Positions 45,186 to 55,019 of a DNA stretch of 64,000 nucleotides are shown in pieces. Source of the stretch: CAVZAB01 sp963773155. Its GTDB lineage: Bacteria; Pseudomonadota; Alphaproteobacteria; Rhizobiales; Beijerinckiaceae. The stretch covers positions 245,413-309,412 of the forward strand of contig CAVZAB010000025.1 of NCBI GenBank assembly GCA_963773155.1, given 5' to 3'. Every line of letters begins with the position of its first letter. Position 1 is the first letter of the stretch. Position numbers and translations under genes: made by a program. Below the pieces are notes generated by a model. That model was not told the DNA's origin and searched no databases. It was given only the letters and a program-made list of their open reading frames with translations.

Positions 45186-45530
45186 CCCAAAGAGACAGAG
45201 CAGGCGGCGGCCAGCGAGCCAAATAGGGCGCCCAATTGGGCGGCCGGACTGTCGCATCTGGGCTCAGGTCGTCGGATTGGCGCTGGCTGCGATACGTCAG
45301 GTTTGGATCTTGCGTCCTCCGACGCAGCGAGAGCTGGTGACTGGACAAAAAGCCAAAAATGATAAACTGTTGCTCTTGCTCCTGTCACGCACAGAACCCT
45401 GAACGATTTTAGGGCGTGCCGATGCAAGACTAGATAAATAGATCCCGACAGAGTCCCCTGCCGCGACCACCAAGTCGGGCCGGAACAACAAAGTCAGCGG
45501 TGGGAGAGCGACAGCACCTAGGAGGGGATC
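45186..45530. other. Intergenic region, 345 nt, nothing recognised
   Basis: Both strands have short open frames without family resemblance. The last 40 nt contain the promoter-proximal region and the strong ribosome site of the next gene. No terminator is evident after the LysR gene. Confidence 0.35.
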
Positions 45531-45707
45531 ATGAAATACAGCGTTGGCTGCAAGGATGTCGGCATGAACTGCGATTTCAAAGCCGAAGCATCGACGGAAG
45601 AGGAACTCCTAAAAAAAGTGGCTCAGCACGCTAAAGAGGCGCATGGTATGACGACTATCGATGCTGCCACTTTAGCAAAAGTGAAAAGCGCCGTAAAAAA
45701 GGCCTGA
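45531..45707 (+). CDS. DUF1059 small protein
   Basis: A 58-residue ORF, MKYSVGCKDVGMNCDFKAEA, then STEEELLKKVAQHAKEAHGM and a Lys/Ala-rich C-terminus (TTIDAATLAKVKSAVKKA). This matches DUF1059 (conserved C-x-D-x-G-x-x-C and H-A-x-x-x-H), small proteins that may bind metal through Cys and His; function unknown. A strong GGAGGGG lies 6 nt before the ATG. It is flanked by intergenic sequence and appears monocistronic. Confidence 0.88.
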   Translation: MKYSVGCKDVGMNCDFKAEASTEEELLKKVAQHAKEAHGMTTIDAATLAKVKSAVKKA

Positions 45708-46028
45708 TGATACGGGCAAACGCAAATCGCGCCGCCTTGATGCGGGGTTTTTGCTATCCAATCAGCATCAGTATGGGTTGGCCCATTGTCGCCGCCGACA
45801 CCTTCGCTCTGCATGTTGTTCTGCTAAGGGTCGTGCTCGTTCGCGCGGAAAAGCACTGCGCGCAGGGCGATTTTCGGAGGTGAGCGCCTGAGCGCCTCGT
45901 TGAGTTAGATTTTCCTTAGCGGGCGTCCTGTCCAGAGATCGGAGCGGGCCCGCTGTTGAAGGCTGTTGATTTCCAGCTGTCGGCTCGCCTCCTCAACCCA
46001 AGGCGTACTGCGGCCAGAATGCTGGCAA
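45708..46028. other. Intergenic region, nothing recognised
   Basis: About 320 nt after the DUF1059 gene. A weak 4-bp hairpin followed by GGTTTTT (about 45.74-45.77 kb) could be its terminator. No coding sequence is supported. Confidence 0.3.
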
Positions 46029-46260
46029 TTAATCGAGACCCGCGCGGCTGAACGCCTCCAGATAGTGGTCACGTTCAAATTCCTCCCTTATAGGCATTTG
46101 GTTGGCAATCCAAGCGAGCGATATATTGGGTTTGCGCGGCGCAGTTCGCGTAGCGCGGCCGCTGCAACATCGCTCCATCCAGCCATTCGGGCGGCGGCGA
46201 CGAGCACACGATGGGCGCCGACGAAATCACCGCGGTGCCGGATGGCTACACGCGCCAGTC
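46029..46260 (-). pseudogene. Remnant of the C-terminus of an adenylate-cyclase/TPR protein
   Basis: The minus strand reads VGAHRVLVAAARMAGWSDVA then AAALRELRRANPIYR; after a shift near 46.12 kb it continues SLAWIANQMPIREEFERDHY then LEAFSRAGLD-stop (46029-46031). This is the characteristic C-terminal end of class-III-cyclase- or CadC-type proteins with TPR repeats (…A-R-x-x-V-x-x-L … P-x … R-E-x-Y-L-E-G-L-R-x-A-G-L). No catalytic or upstream domain survives. Confidence 0.6.
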
Positions 46261-46846
46261 GCATCGCCTACAAACGTTTGACGACGAATGTTCTCGTTCT
46301 ATCCCGCTTTATCATTGGCAAAATGGTGGCAGTGAAATTCTTCCCGTAAAAGAGACCAAGTTCACCCACTTGCTTCGCGTGAAGCCCACGGGGCGGCGAA
46401 AAGGCCATTCCAGGGCATGCGACAAGACAAACATAGAAATTCAGGCCTACGACCAATTAGTGAGGCCTCCAATCATAAAAAATGCGGGGTAACTCCTGAT
46501 CCAAACTTGAGGTCAACGGTAGTCTGTTTGCACCGCGTTTGTAAACACGGCGGCGAGGTTGCGTTCCGGCAATGCTGCTTGCGCCGGACGTGCACTCATC
46601 GAAGGTTCGAGGCAGGTATGGGTCCTGTATTTCGAGCTGATGGCCGTCCCGTGGCCGCAAGGAATTATCAAGCAATTATAAGGTATTGGCGCGCGCCTTG
46701 ACTCAGCCGAGCGTTCTCGGATCTAACTTTGACACGCGCGAAATTGTTCTGATCCAGGTGTGCTCATTCGGGCAAATATGGCTGGATCGGTCAGGAAAAA
46801 GGCGTTCGAGTTGATGGGCGGGAAATCCCGACGCTTACCCGATCGC
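46261..46846. other. Intergenic region upstream of tamA, nothing recognised
   Basis: Roughly 590 nt with short frames on both strands and no family resemblance. It presumably holds the tamA promoter; no confident -35/-10 pair was found. The open tamA frame extends to 46760 with alternative starts (GTG 46760, ATG 46778, ATG 46814). Confidence 0.35.
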
Positions 46847-48811
46847 ATGAGCGTGCGCGTGATTGTTGCGTTGGCGGCGAGCGTGTTCGCATTCGGCGAT
46901 CGAGACACCGCTCAGGCGTTCGATTTCTTTGGACTCTGGGGCGCAGAGGAGGCCCCGCCGCCAGTCTCCCGGGCAGTTCTCCCGTACAGCGTAACGATCA
47001 ATATCGCAGGTGGCGACAGGGCGCTTACGAGCACAGTGATGGACGCTTCCTCGCTCTACAAGCTGCGCAAGGACGCTCCGCCCGACGGCGAGGCGCTCGC
47101 TCGGCGCGCCGTGAGCGACTTCGCGCCGGTGATCGACGCCCTGTGGGGCACCGGCTATTACAACGCGACGGTCGCGATCTCGCTCGGCGCCGTAAACCTG
47201 ACGATCGCCTCCAGCAACGTCGCGGCATTCGCCCACGCAGCGGAAGGCTATCGCAACCTCTCCGTCGCGCCCGTAACCGTCAAGGTCGATCCCGGCCCGC
47301 TGTTTGGCTTGCGCTCGATCCGTGTCGTCAATGCCGCCGGCGCTGAGTTCTCGCAAGACGAGCTGCCGCCCCGGATCTTCGGCCTAAAGCCGGGCGACCC
47401 AGCGGTCGCGAGCGACCTGCGCGCTGCGCAGGCGCGGATCATCGACTGGTTCCGCAACCAGGGTCGGCCCCTGGCCAAAATCCTGTCGATCACTCCGGTC
47501 GTCGATCATGCAGCGCATGGGATGGACGTGACGGTGACCATAGATCCCGGTCCGGTCGCGCCCTTTGGCGAAATGACGCTGAAGGGACCAGACAGTTTCG
47601 ATCCCGCCATCGCCCGCTCGTTCCTCTACACCCAGCCAGGCGATCCCTATTCGCCGCGCGCGCTGCAGGACGCAAGAACCAGTTTGCGCCAGATCCCGGC
47701 TGTGGGTGGCGTGCGCATCAGCGAACGGACCGCGCTCGACGTTTACGGCCGCCTCCCCTACCAGATCGACGTCGAGGACCGCTTGCCCTATGCCGTTGGC
47801 GGCTCGGCGCTCTATTCCACGACCAACGGCCCCGCCGGCCAGGTTTATTGGGAGGACCGCAACGTCTTCGGCGGCGCGGAGCGGTTTCGCCTGCAGGCAG
47901 ACCTCTTCTATGCGCCACCCTGGTATCAGACCACGCGGAGCGTGAGGGACTTCTCGATCAATGACCTCGGCGGACGCATCTCCGCAAGCTTCCTGAAACC
48001 GGCACTTTGGGGCACGCGCAACGATCTCCTTGTCGACGTCCTCGCAGAGCGTGTAAGCACGGCGGGCGCGGGTTTCCGCGGCTATGAGGTCGAGGACGTC
48101 GATGCGACAGCCGCCCTGCGCCACCGGTTCAGCCAGTATTTCTCAGTCCAGTTGGGCCTCCAGGGCCAGACGGGCACGGCGACGGATGCGCTCGGAAAGG
48201 TCGACTACACGTTGGTTGGCGTGCCTTTCTCCGTCACCTATGACAACACCGACAGCAGGCTCGATCCGGCGCGCGGGTTTCGGGTCACCGCTTCTGCCAC
48301 GGGTTTCCCGGCCTTCCTTGGATCGAGCCTCGATCTGGTGCAGGCGAAAGCGCGCGCCTCCGCCTATTTTGCGCTCGATGACGACCAGCGCTTCATATTG
48401 GCCGGCCGGATCGGGCTTGGCGCGATGGGCGGCCCGCCCCTGGACAAGACTCCGGCCAACTGGCGTTTTTACGCGGGCGGCGGCGGCTCGGTACGCGGCT
48501 ATGCGTTCAACAGCCTGGGGCCGACCGGCCCATTCGATTCGGTGATCGGCGGCCGCAGCTTGTTCGAGGCCTCGGCGGAATTGCGCGTCAGACTAAACGA
48601 TACGATTGGAATCGTTCCGTTCTTCGACGCGGGAAACGCCTTCGCGTCGAACTTTCCCAATTTCAACCAGCGCCTCTACACGTCGGCAGGTCTGGGGCTG
48701 CGCTACTTCACGGCAGTCGGCCCGATCCGCCTCGACGTTGCGTTCCCTCTCCAGCGCCACGCGGGCAATGGACCCGTGGCGGTCTATGTCAGCATCGGGC
48801 AGGCTTTCTGA
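46847..48811 (+). CDS. tamA: TamA outer-membrane assembly factor (BamA/TamA family)
   Basis: TamA is the outer-membrane half of the translocation and assembly module. The protein has a signal peptide (MSVRVIVALAASVFAFGDRD then TAQA), POTRA domains (YSVTINIAGGD, DASSLYKLRKDAPPDGEALA, ARAAQARIIDWFRNQGRPLA region) and a C-terminal 16-strand barrel (FSVTYDNTDSRLDPARGFRV, FYAGGGGSVRGYAFNSLGP with the barrel RGY motif, IRLDVAFPLQR), ending in VYVSIGQAF with the terminal Phe. It gives about 654 residues from ATG 46847; earlier starts add a basic leader. The stop overlaps the tamB ATG (ATGA). Confidence 0.9.
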   Translation: MSVRVIVALAASVFAFGDRDTAQAFDFFGLWGAEEAPPPVSRAVLPYSVTINIAGGDRALTSTVMDASSLYKLRKDAPPDGEALARRAVSDFAPVIDALWGTGYYNATVAISLGAVNLTIASSNVAAFAHAAEGYRNLSVAPVTVKVDPGPLFGLRSIRVVNAAGAEFSQDELPPRIFGLKPGDPAVASDLRAAQARIIDWFRNQGRPLAKILSITPVVDHAAHGMDVTVTIDPGPVAPFGEMTLKGPDSFDPAIARSFLYTQPGDPYSPRALQDARTSLRQIPAVGGVRISERTALDVYGRLPYQIDVEDRLPYAVGGSALYSTTNGPAGQVYWEDRNVFGGAERFRLQADLFYAPPWYQTTRSVRDFSINDLGGRISASFLKPALWGTRNDLLVDVLAERVSTAGAGFRGYEVEDVDATAALRHRFSQYFSVQLGLQGQTGTATDALGKVDYTLVGVPFSVTYDNTDSRLDPARGFRVTASATGFPAFLGSSLDLVQAKARASAYFALDDDQRFILAGRIGLGAMGGPPLDKTPANWRFYAGGGGSVRGYAFNSLGPTGPFDSVIGGRSLFEASAELRVRLNDTIGIVPFFDAGNAFASNFPNFNQRLYTSAGLGLRYFTAVGPIRLDVAFPLQRHAGNGPVAVYVSIGQAF

Positions 48812-51800
48812 TGACGTTATCTAGCATGTTACGCGTGACATTGGCGGCGCTGTTTGCAGCGCTGATGGTCCTATATCCGCCCGCGCACGCCGACGACGCA
48901 GACAGAGGCATGCTTGCAAACCTGATCTCGCGGGCGCTCTCCTCGCCGACGACAAGCGTCTCCATCGGCGCGGTCGAGGGGGCGCTCTCCTCTAACGCCT
49001 CGATCAGCGACATCGTCCTCTCCGACAGCGCCGGGCCATGGTTAAGGATAGATAAGGTCCGGTTGATCTGGAGCCGGCTCGCGCTCCTGAGACGGCGACT
49101 GCAAGTCGATCAACTCACGATCGGGCACGTGCAGTTTCTGCGCCGCCCGCTCCCCTCCGAATCGCCTACGCCGGACACAGGCGGCCCGCGGTCGATTTTG
49201 CCCGAATTGCCGGTCGAGGTGATCGTCAGACAATTTGCCATCGAGGAGCTATCGCTCGGCGAGCCGGTGATCGGTGTCGCGGCGCGGCTCGACGTCTCCG
49301 GCAAGGCGACGTTGGGGGCACCGGCCAGGGGGCTCGACCTCACCCTCACGTCGCGACGGCTTGACGCGCCGGGCGAGTTCAAGGCGCTAATGACCTATGT
49401 GCCCGCCACCGACCAGCTCACTCTCAACGTCAATTCCAACGAACCGGCCGGCGGCCTCTTCGCCCATTTCGCCAATCTTCCCGGCCTGCCACCGGCCAAA
49501 CTCGCCTTCAACGGAGCCGGCCCGCTCGACGATTTCGCAGCGGCGCTCGAATTCTCGGCCGGCCCGGACGTCTGGGCGAATGGAAAAGTCGTCGTCGCGC
49601 GGCAGGACGCCGGGCGGCGGCTGACCCTCGACCTCAACTCCCAACTCGAGGGCATGATGCCTGCCATCATCCGCCCGGTCTTCGCCGGCGAGACAACGCT
49701 CAAGGGCGACCTTTACTTCAATAATGATTCGACGCTCTCCACGCCGGGCCTGCACCTCATCTCGGCAGATGCAAGGCTCGACATCGTGGGCGGCAAGTCC
49801 GCCGACAACATTCTGGGGGTCACAATTCACGCCGGCGCAATCCCCGGAAGGACGCACATCGGCAAGCTCGACCTCAATGCTTCGATCTTCGGGCCAGCTC
49901 TCAGACCCACGGTCGAAGGCGCGTTTGACGCCGGACAAATCCATGTCGCGCAAGGATCTCTCGACCGTATCGCCGCAACCTTCCATGCCGCCCCGAACGG
50001 CGACCTGACCGACGATGCGACCCGGATTGCCTTCACTGGCCAGGCGGCGGTGGAGGGCCTGGGGCTGGCCGACCCCGCGCTCGCCCTGGCTGTCGGCAGC
50101 GAGGTGAAGTTTTCGCTCGGCGGCTCGGCTTCGCTGAGCGGCGACATCATTTTCGATACGCTCGAGCTCGCTGTCTTTGGTTTCGACGGGCATTATTCCG
50201 GCCGCCTCTCACCGAAAATGGTTCGTGGCAGGTTGCAGGTCACGGCGCGTGACCTCAGCCGCTTAGCGCCGCTCGCAGGGACAGCTCTGAAGGGCGAGGC
50301 GCGCCTAACGGCCGACCTTGACGGAACGCCGCGCAATGGCGCGCTGACTGCGACCCTCGATGCCAATGCAACGAGGCTCGTCACCGACTATCCGCTCGTC
50401 GACAAGTTCACCGGCGGCGATCTGAGGCTGACCGGCGCAGCGCGGAGGACGCCGTACGGCGGCTTCGGTTTCACCGACCTTGTGGCGACGGGCGCGCACG
50501 GGTCCGCTTTGCTCAACGGAGATTACGCAAAGGACAAAGTCGCTCTCGACGCGAGGATCGACCTGCCGCAGGCTGAGGCGCTTGATCCGCGTATTGTCGG
50601 CCATGCCGCGGTCATCGCAGCGCTGACCGGGAAGCCTGACGATCTCGGCGCGAGCCTGACGGCTACGCTCAGCGGAGGTCGGCTGCTCGATCGCAAGACC
50701 TCCGGTCTCACGCTGGAGGCTGAAGCAAGCCACATCACAAATCTCCTCGAAGCCAGGGCGTCGCTGTCCGGCGCCGTCGACGGCCACCCGCTGCAGGGGT
50801 CGGCCCATGTCGCCCGGCGGGCGGACGGCGGATGGGCCGTCGACACTCTCGGCCTGAGCCTCGCCTCGGCCCGTCTCGACGGCGTCGTGACGATCGGCGC
50901 AGATCGACTGGCCGACGGCAGACTGACGTTCAACGCGACGAATCTCGACGATCTTTCGCCGCTCGTCCTAACGAAGCTGGGCGGCGCCGTTCAGGCTAAG
51001 GTGGAGGTCGCAAACATCGCTGGCCGGCAGGCGCTTTCGATCGCCGGGACGAGCGAACGGATGAGCGTCGGCACGACGCGGTTCGAAGGGCTCAAGGTCG
51101 ACATAATGGTCGATGATCTCTGGGCCGCGCGGGGCGTTTCCGGCCAGGCGAGGCTTGCCCGCGGCGAGGTCGGCGGACAATCGTTAACCGACGCCAGGCT
51201 GGACGCGACCGTCCATGGCGATTCGAGCGATTTCGACTTCACGGGGTCGGTGCGCGGGCTTGCGGTGAGAGCGCGCGGACGGCTTTCCGGCGGGCAACAG
51301 ATCCGTCTCGATCTCGCAAGCCTCACGGCGGACGGCGCCGGGCGGCGCATTGCGCTCGCGGCTCCGGCGACGCTGACATACGCAAGCGGCGCGCTCGGCA
51401 TCCAGAACTTCACGCTGAACGTTGACTCCGGCCGGCTTTCCGTCTCCGGCCGCGCCGGCCCGACGCTCGATCTTCGCGCGACAGCGGCCGGCCTGCCGCT
51501 CGCGGCGCTCGACATTCTCTGGCCTGGCCTCGGGCTCGCCGGCGTCGCCGACGGCGATGCGACGATCGGAGGTATGCCGGCCAATCCCACCGGCGACTGG
51601 CGCGTCCGTCTGAAACAGGTGAGCATCCCACAGACCCGAAGTGCCGCCGCGCCACCGCTGGACGTGGCGGGTTCCGGGCGGCTTGCTGGCGGCCGAACAT
51701 CGCTCGACGTGACGGTCAATGCAGGCAGTAGCAATGCGCTCCGCCTGACCGGCACCGCGCCGCTTTCCGCCGACGGCGCGCTCGACCTCAAGATCGACGC

Positions 51801-53076
51801 CAGCCTCGCCAGCGCCGCGCTTTCAGTCGGCGGCCGTCACGCGGCGGGTTCGCTCGCGATTGCGATGCAGCTGCGCGGCACACTCGCCAAGCCGCAGGCG
51901 CAGGGGTCGATCCGGCTGACCAATGGCGCGTTCAGCGACGACAAGACCGGATTCAAGCTCACCGCGATCAGCGGGGTCGTGCATGCGAACGGCGATGCGA
52001 TCCGCATCGATCAACTCATAGGGACGACACCGAACGCCGGCTCGATCGCGGTGAGCGGCGACGTGAGGCTGAATCCCGCCGCCGGCTTTCCGGGCGCCCT
52101 TCGGGTGACCGGCAGGCAGGCTCAGCTCCTCGCCAACGACATCGTCACGGCGAGTGCGGACATGACGGTCGACGTCACCGGGAATCTTTCTGAGAGGCCC
52201 AATATCAGCGGCCATATCTCGATCGTCTCGATGGATATTACGGTACCCGACCACCTCAACTCCGTCACTGCCCCCATTCCGGGCACGCGGCATCTCAATC
52301 CGACGCCAACCGCGCGGGCGCGGCTGGCGCTTGAGGCCAGGGAACAGGCAGCCCGAGCGCAAGCGCCTTTGTTCAACGCCACTCTGGCCCTGACCATCTC
52401 GGCTGCGAACCGGATTTTCCTGCACGGCCGCGGCATCGATGCGGAAGCAGCCGGCGATCTCCACGTCGCTGGATCGGCGCGCGAGCCACAGGTGACCGGT
52501 GGCTTCGACCTGCTGCGAGGCTCGCTGTCGGTGCTCGGCAAGCGGCTCGTCTTCACCCGCGGACGCGTCCAGTTCGCTGGCGACCTAACGCCGGAGCTCG
52601 GCCTCGTCGCCGAGACGAGCTCGGGCGGCGTCACCGCGCGCATCGGCGTGACGGGCCCCGCATCGCACCCGTCCTTTGCCATTACCTCCACGCCCGCTCT
52701 GCCGGAGGACGAAATTCTCTCGCGCATCTTGTTTCAGCAGTCTTCGGGCAGCCTGTCGCCCTTTCAGGCGCTCGAACTGGCCAATTCGGTCTCGACCCTT
52801 TCCGGCCGCAACAACGCCTTCGAACAAATTCGGCGATCGCTCGGCGTCAACAGCCTGAACATCACCTCGAGCGCGACCGGAAAGGCAAGCCCACTGCTCC
52901 GGATCGGCCGCGCGATCAACGAACGGATTAGCGTCGGCGTGACGACGGGGGCGAGGCCGAGGGACAACGGTGTCGCCGTCGATCTCGACGTCACCCGCCA
53001 CATCCACTTGCAGGCCGGCGTCGACGCGAGCGGAGGATCGAGCGCGGGTGTGGGGGCCGAATGGGAGTACAAATAG
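48811..53076 (+). CDS. tamB: TamB translocation/assembly module protein
   Basis: A 1421-residue AsmA-like protein anchored in the inner membrane by its N-terminus (LAALFAALMVLYPPAHADDA) that spans the periplasm as a long beta-groove, partnering TamA and thought to move phospholipids or proteins to the outer membrane. The C-terminal TamB domain (DUF490) is clear: SGHISIVSMDITVPDHLNS, GFDLLRGSLSVLGKRLVFTR, GRVQFAGDL, ISRILFQQSSGSLSPFQALE and the final beta-signature VGAEWEYK. It overlaps tamA by one base, as usual for this operon. This pair reads GC-richer than its decayed neighbours. Confidence 0.93.
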   Translation: MTLSSMLRVTLAALFAALMVLYPPAHADDADRGMLANLISRALSSPTTSVSIGAVEGALSSNASISDIVLSDSAGPWLRIDKVRLIWSRLALLRRRLQVDQLTIGHVQFLRRPLPSESPTPDTGGPRSILPELPVEVIVRQFAIEELSLGEPVIGVAARLDVSGKATLGAPARGLDLTLTSRRLDAPGEFKALMTYVPATDQLTLNVNSNEPAGGLFAHFANLPGLPPAKLAFNGAGPLDDFAAALEFSAGPDVWANGKVVVARQDAGRRLTLDLNSQLEGMMPAIIRPVFAGETTLKGDLYFNNDSTLSTPGLHLISADARLDIVGGKSADNILGVTIHAGAIPGRTHIGKLDLNASIFGPALRPTVEGAFDAGQIHVAQGSLDRIAATFHAAPNGDLTDDATRIAFTGQAAVEGLGLADPALALAVGSEVKFSLGGSASLSGDIIFDTLELAVFGFDGHYSGRLSPKMVRGRLQVTARDLSRLAPLAGTALKGEARLTADLDGTPRNGALTATLDANATRLVTDYPLVDKFTGGDLRLTGAARRTPYGGFGFTDLVATGAHGSALLNGDYAKDKVALDARIDLPQAEALDPRIVGHAAVIAALTGKPDDLGASLTATLSGGRLLDRKTSGLTLEAEASHITNLLEARASLSGAVDGHPLQGSAHVARRADGGWAVDTLGLSLASARLDGVVTIGADRLADGRLTFNATNLDDLSPLVLTKLGGAVQAKVEVANIAGRQALSIAGTSERMSVGTTRFEGLKVDIMVDDLWAARGVSGQARLARGEVGGQSLTDARLDATVHGDSSDFDFTGSVRGLAVRARGRLSGGQQIRLDLASLTADGAGRRIALAAPATLTYASGALGIQNFTLNVDSGRLSVSGRAGPTLDLRATAAGLPLAALDILWPGLGLAGVADGDATIGGMPANPTGDWRVRLKQVSIPQTRSAAAPPLDVAGSGRLAGGRTSLDVTVNAGSSNALRLTGTAPLSADGALDLKIDASLASAALSVGGRHAAGSLAIAMQLRGTLAKPQAQGSIRLTNGAFSDDKTGFKLTAISGVVHANGDAIRIDQLIGTTPNAGSIAVSGDVRLNPAAGFPGALRVTGRQAQLLANDIVTASADMTVDVTGNLSERPNISGHISIVSMDITVPDHLNSVTAPIPGTRHLNPTPTARARLALEAREQAARAQAPLFNATLALTISAANRIFLHGRGIDAEAAGDLHVAGSAREPQVTGGFDLLRGSLSVLGKRLVFTRGRVQFAGDLTPELGLVAETSSGGVTARIGVTGPASHPSFAITSTPALPEDEILSRILFQQSSGSLSPFQALELANSVSTLSGRNNAFEQIRRSLGVNSLNITSSATGKASPLLRIGRAINERISVGVTTGARPRDNGVAVDLDVTRHIHLQAGVDASGGSSAGVGAEWEYK

Positions 53077-53199
53077 TCGTCTGAGCGAAGGTCTGTCGGT
53101 TGTCGCCGGTGACCTTGGTCGAATTGGGACTAATGACGAGTTACCAGTGAACCAATCAATGAAAATTTGGGCGCAGTGGCTAGTTGGCATTGGTCTGGC

Positions 53200-53733
53200 G
53201 TGGGGCCATCCAGCCGCGCTGGTCGAATGCTGTCGATCGGCATCTCAAGCAATTGCTGGCCGATGGAACGCTGACCAAGCTAGCGGGCGCAAAGGAGACG
53301 GTGTTCGGAAAAGCGCCAGCGGAGGATGACAAGCTGAGCTGGTCGGGACGTTCCTGAAGGACCACCGGTTCCTTTTGGCCTCACCCAATGCATACAACAG
53401 CCTTGGGGTCGGCACGACCCAGCTTTACGACCAGACGGTTGTCTACAATCACAAGCGACACGGGCTGTTCGCGCTTGGCGGGCGGACGTTCGACTTTCGC
53501 GTCAAGCCGGCTTTCCCCAAGAAGCTCGACAGGGAATTCCTGTTGGTCGATCTCGTGAACAACGTGGATCGACTCGCCGAAAGCAAGAACGAGGTGCTGG
53601 GCGCGTAAAGGCACGAGCCGGGTCGTATGACAAGTCCCGGCTGCAACGGGCCGCACGCGACTATGGCAAAGTGCCCACGAAGAAGTTCTTTGCCGAAGCC
53701 CTGGCAGCGGACCTGGCGCCACATGTCGACTGA
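53200..53733 (+). pseudogene. AbiEi-type antitoxin (DUF6088-like) remnant
   Basis: Plus-strand frames read DRHLKQLLADGTLTKLAGAK, then (shifted) LKDHRFLLASPNAYNSLGVG, TTQLYDQTVVYNHKRHGLFA, LGGRTFDFRVKPAFPKKLDR, EFLLVDLVNNVDRLAES and (after a lost base near 53.6 kb) VKARAGSYDKSRLQRAARDY then GKVPTKKFFAEALA with stop at 53731-53733. The order and sequence fit the antitoxin that pairs with AbiEii-like nucleotidyltransferase toxins. The frame is interrupted at least twice. It overlaps the toxin start by 11 nt, the usual arrangement of abiE pairs. Confidence 0.65.
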
Positions 53734-54690
53734 CTTTCTTCATGGTCATCCGCAATTTCCAGAGCTGATCCGCATCGTTGCGCAGCAAAAGGGCATCGAC
53801 CCCTGGTCGAAAAAGACTCCTAGATCATGCATGGTCTCTACGGCCTTCAACAATTGGGCCTGACATTCGAATTGAAGGGCGGCACCTCTCTCTCGAAGGG
53901 CTTTCAAATCATCAACCGGTTCTCGGAAGGCATCGATATTGTATCGAGCCTCCGAACGACCGGGACGTGAAGTCCGGACGCAATCACGACAAGCCTGCGC
54001 ATATTGAGAGCCGCAGGAACTTTTACGACTGGCTGGCGAAACGGTTCACATCGACGGCATCGACAAGGTCGAACGCGACACGGCTTTCGACAACAAGACG
54101 CTGATGAGCGCCGGCACCCGGTTGTTCTATAGAACCCGTATCAAGGCCCTCGGTGGCCTCAAGCCGGGTGTGTTGCTGGAACTCGGCTTCGACGACGTAA
54201 ACCCGAACATAAGAAGGACATCAGTTCCTGGTTGTACGACTATGCAAAGGACAAAGTGTCTATCAGTGACAACCGGGCCAAGACCGTCGCTTGCTTCGAC
54301 CCCGGCTACACCTTCGTCGAGAAGCTACAGACCGTCTCCACGAAATTCCGGCAGCAACAAGAGTCGCAGGAGTTTCCAATTAGTTTCACGCGGCACTACT
54401 ATGATATTTACAGCCTACTCCGGCGCCCCGAGGTGCAAGCGTTCATCGGCACGGCTGATTGCCAAGCACACAAAACCAAAAGATTCCGTGGCGGCGACGA
54501 TCCCAACATTGCCCAAAATCAAGCCTTCATTCTGGCCGATACTAAGACCGGCAACGCCTACGCAAGGCATTATTGCCCAAAGCTCCACCCTTTATTACGG
54601 CGACAAGCCGACGTTCGATCAAATCCTCCAGGAGATAGGCAAATGGATGCGGGATCGACCAAATCGGCGGCAGTCTCGCAGACGATAACC
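53723..54690 (+). pseudogene. AbiEii/AbiGii-type nucleotidyltransferase toxin remnant
   Basis: ATG 53723 opens MSTDFLHGHPQFPELIRIVA, then shifts and reads MHGLYGLQQLGLTFELKGGT then SLSKGFQIINRFSEGIDI; the GGTSLSK motif is the hallmark of the AbiEii nucleotidyltransferase fold. In VEKDS-stop-IMHG a Trp codon appears mutated to TAG (53.82 kb). Later frames give HIDGIDKVERDTAFDNKTLM, TRLFYRTRIKALGGLKPGVL and CFDPGYTFVEKLQTVSTKFR with RHYYDIYSLLRRPEV, all matching the family, but with several shifts. The toxin is inactive as sequenced. Together with the antitoxin it is a dead phage-defence/TA locus. Confidence 0.75.
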
Positions 54691-55019
54691 TGACGCGAAT
54701 GCCGTTAGGTTCCTGGCAATTGAACAGCAAGCACCCACTTCTTCTCGCTCAATTTCGAAGTTCTTTCAAATCGTGTCATCTGCTTCTCCTAGAGGTCATG
54801 CGAATCAACCAAGGATATCCGAACCTTGGTCGCCGATGGGCCTCATAGGATCTTAACAGGAGCGGACAAACACGCCGTCCTTGCAGTACGGCCGACTTGG
54901 TCAGGAGCGAGCTGACGGCGTAGGTCAGTTGCGTAGCATCGTGGCTGCTCTCGAGAGCGCTTCCCGCGCCCCCTATTGCGCGTGTTGAGGGGCTCCGATC
55001 TGGATAAAGCGGTCCAGTC
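54691..55019. other. Intergenic region, nothing recognised
   Basis: About 330 nt between the dead toxin gene (plus) and the AraC-type regulator (minus). No coding sequence, transposase end or clear terminator could be identified. Confidence 0.35.

Noticed and set aside
49387..50193. Minus-strand frames of 200-270 codons within tamB (also 50991-51791, 51823-52464, 52122-52727)
   Set aside because: All antisense to the continuous tamB frame and lacking motifs.
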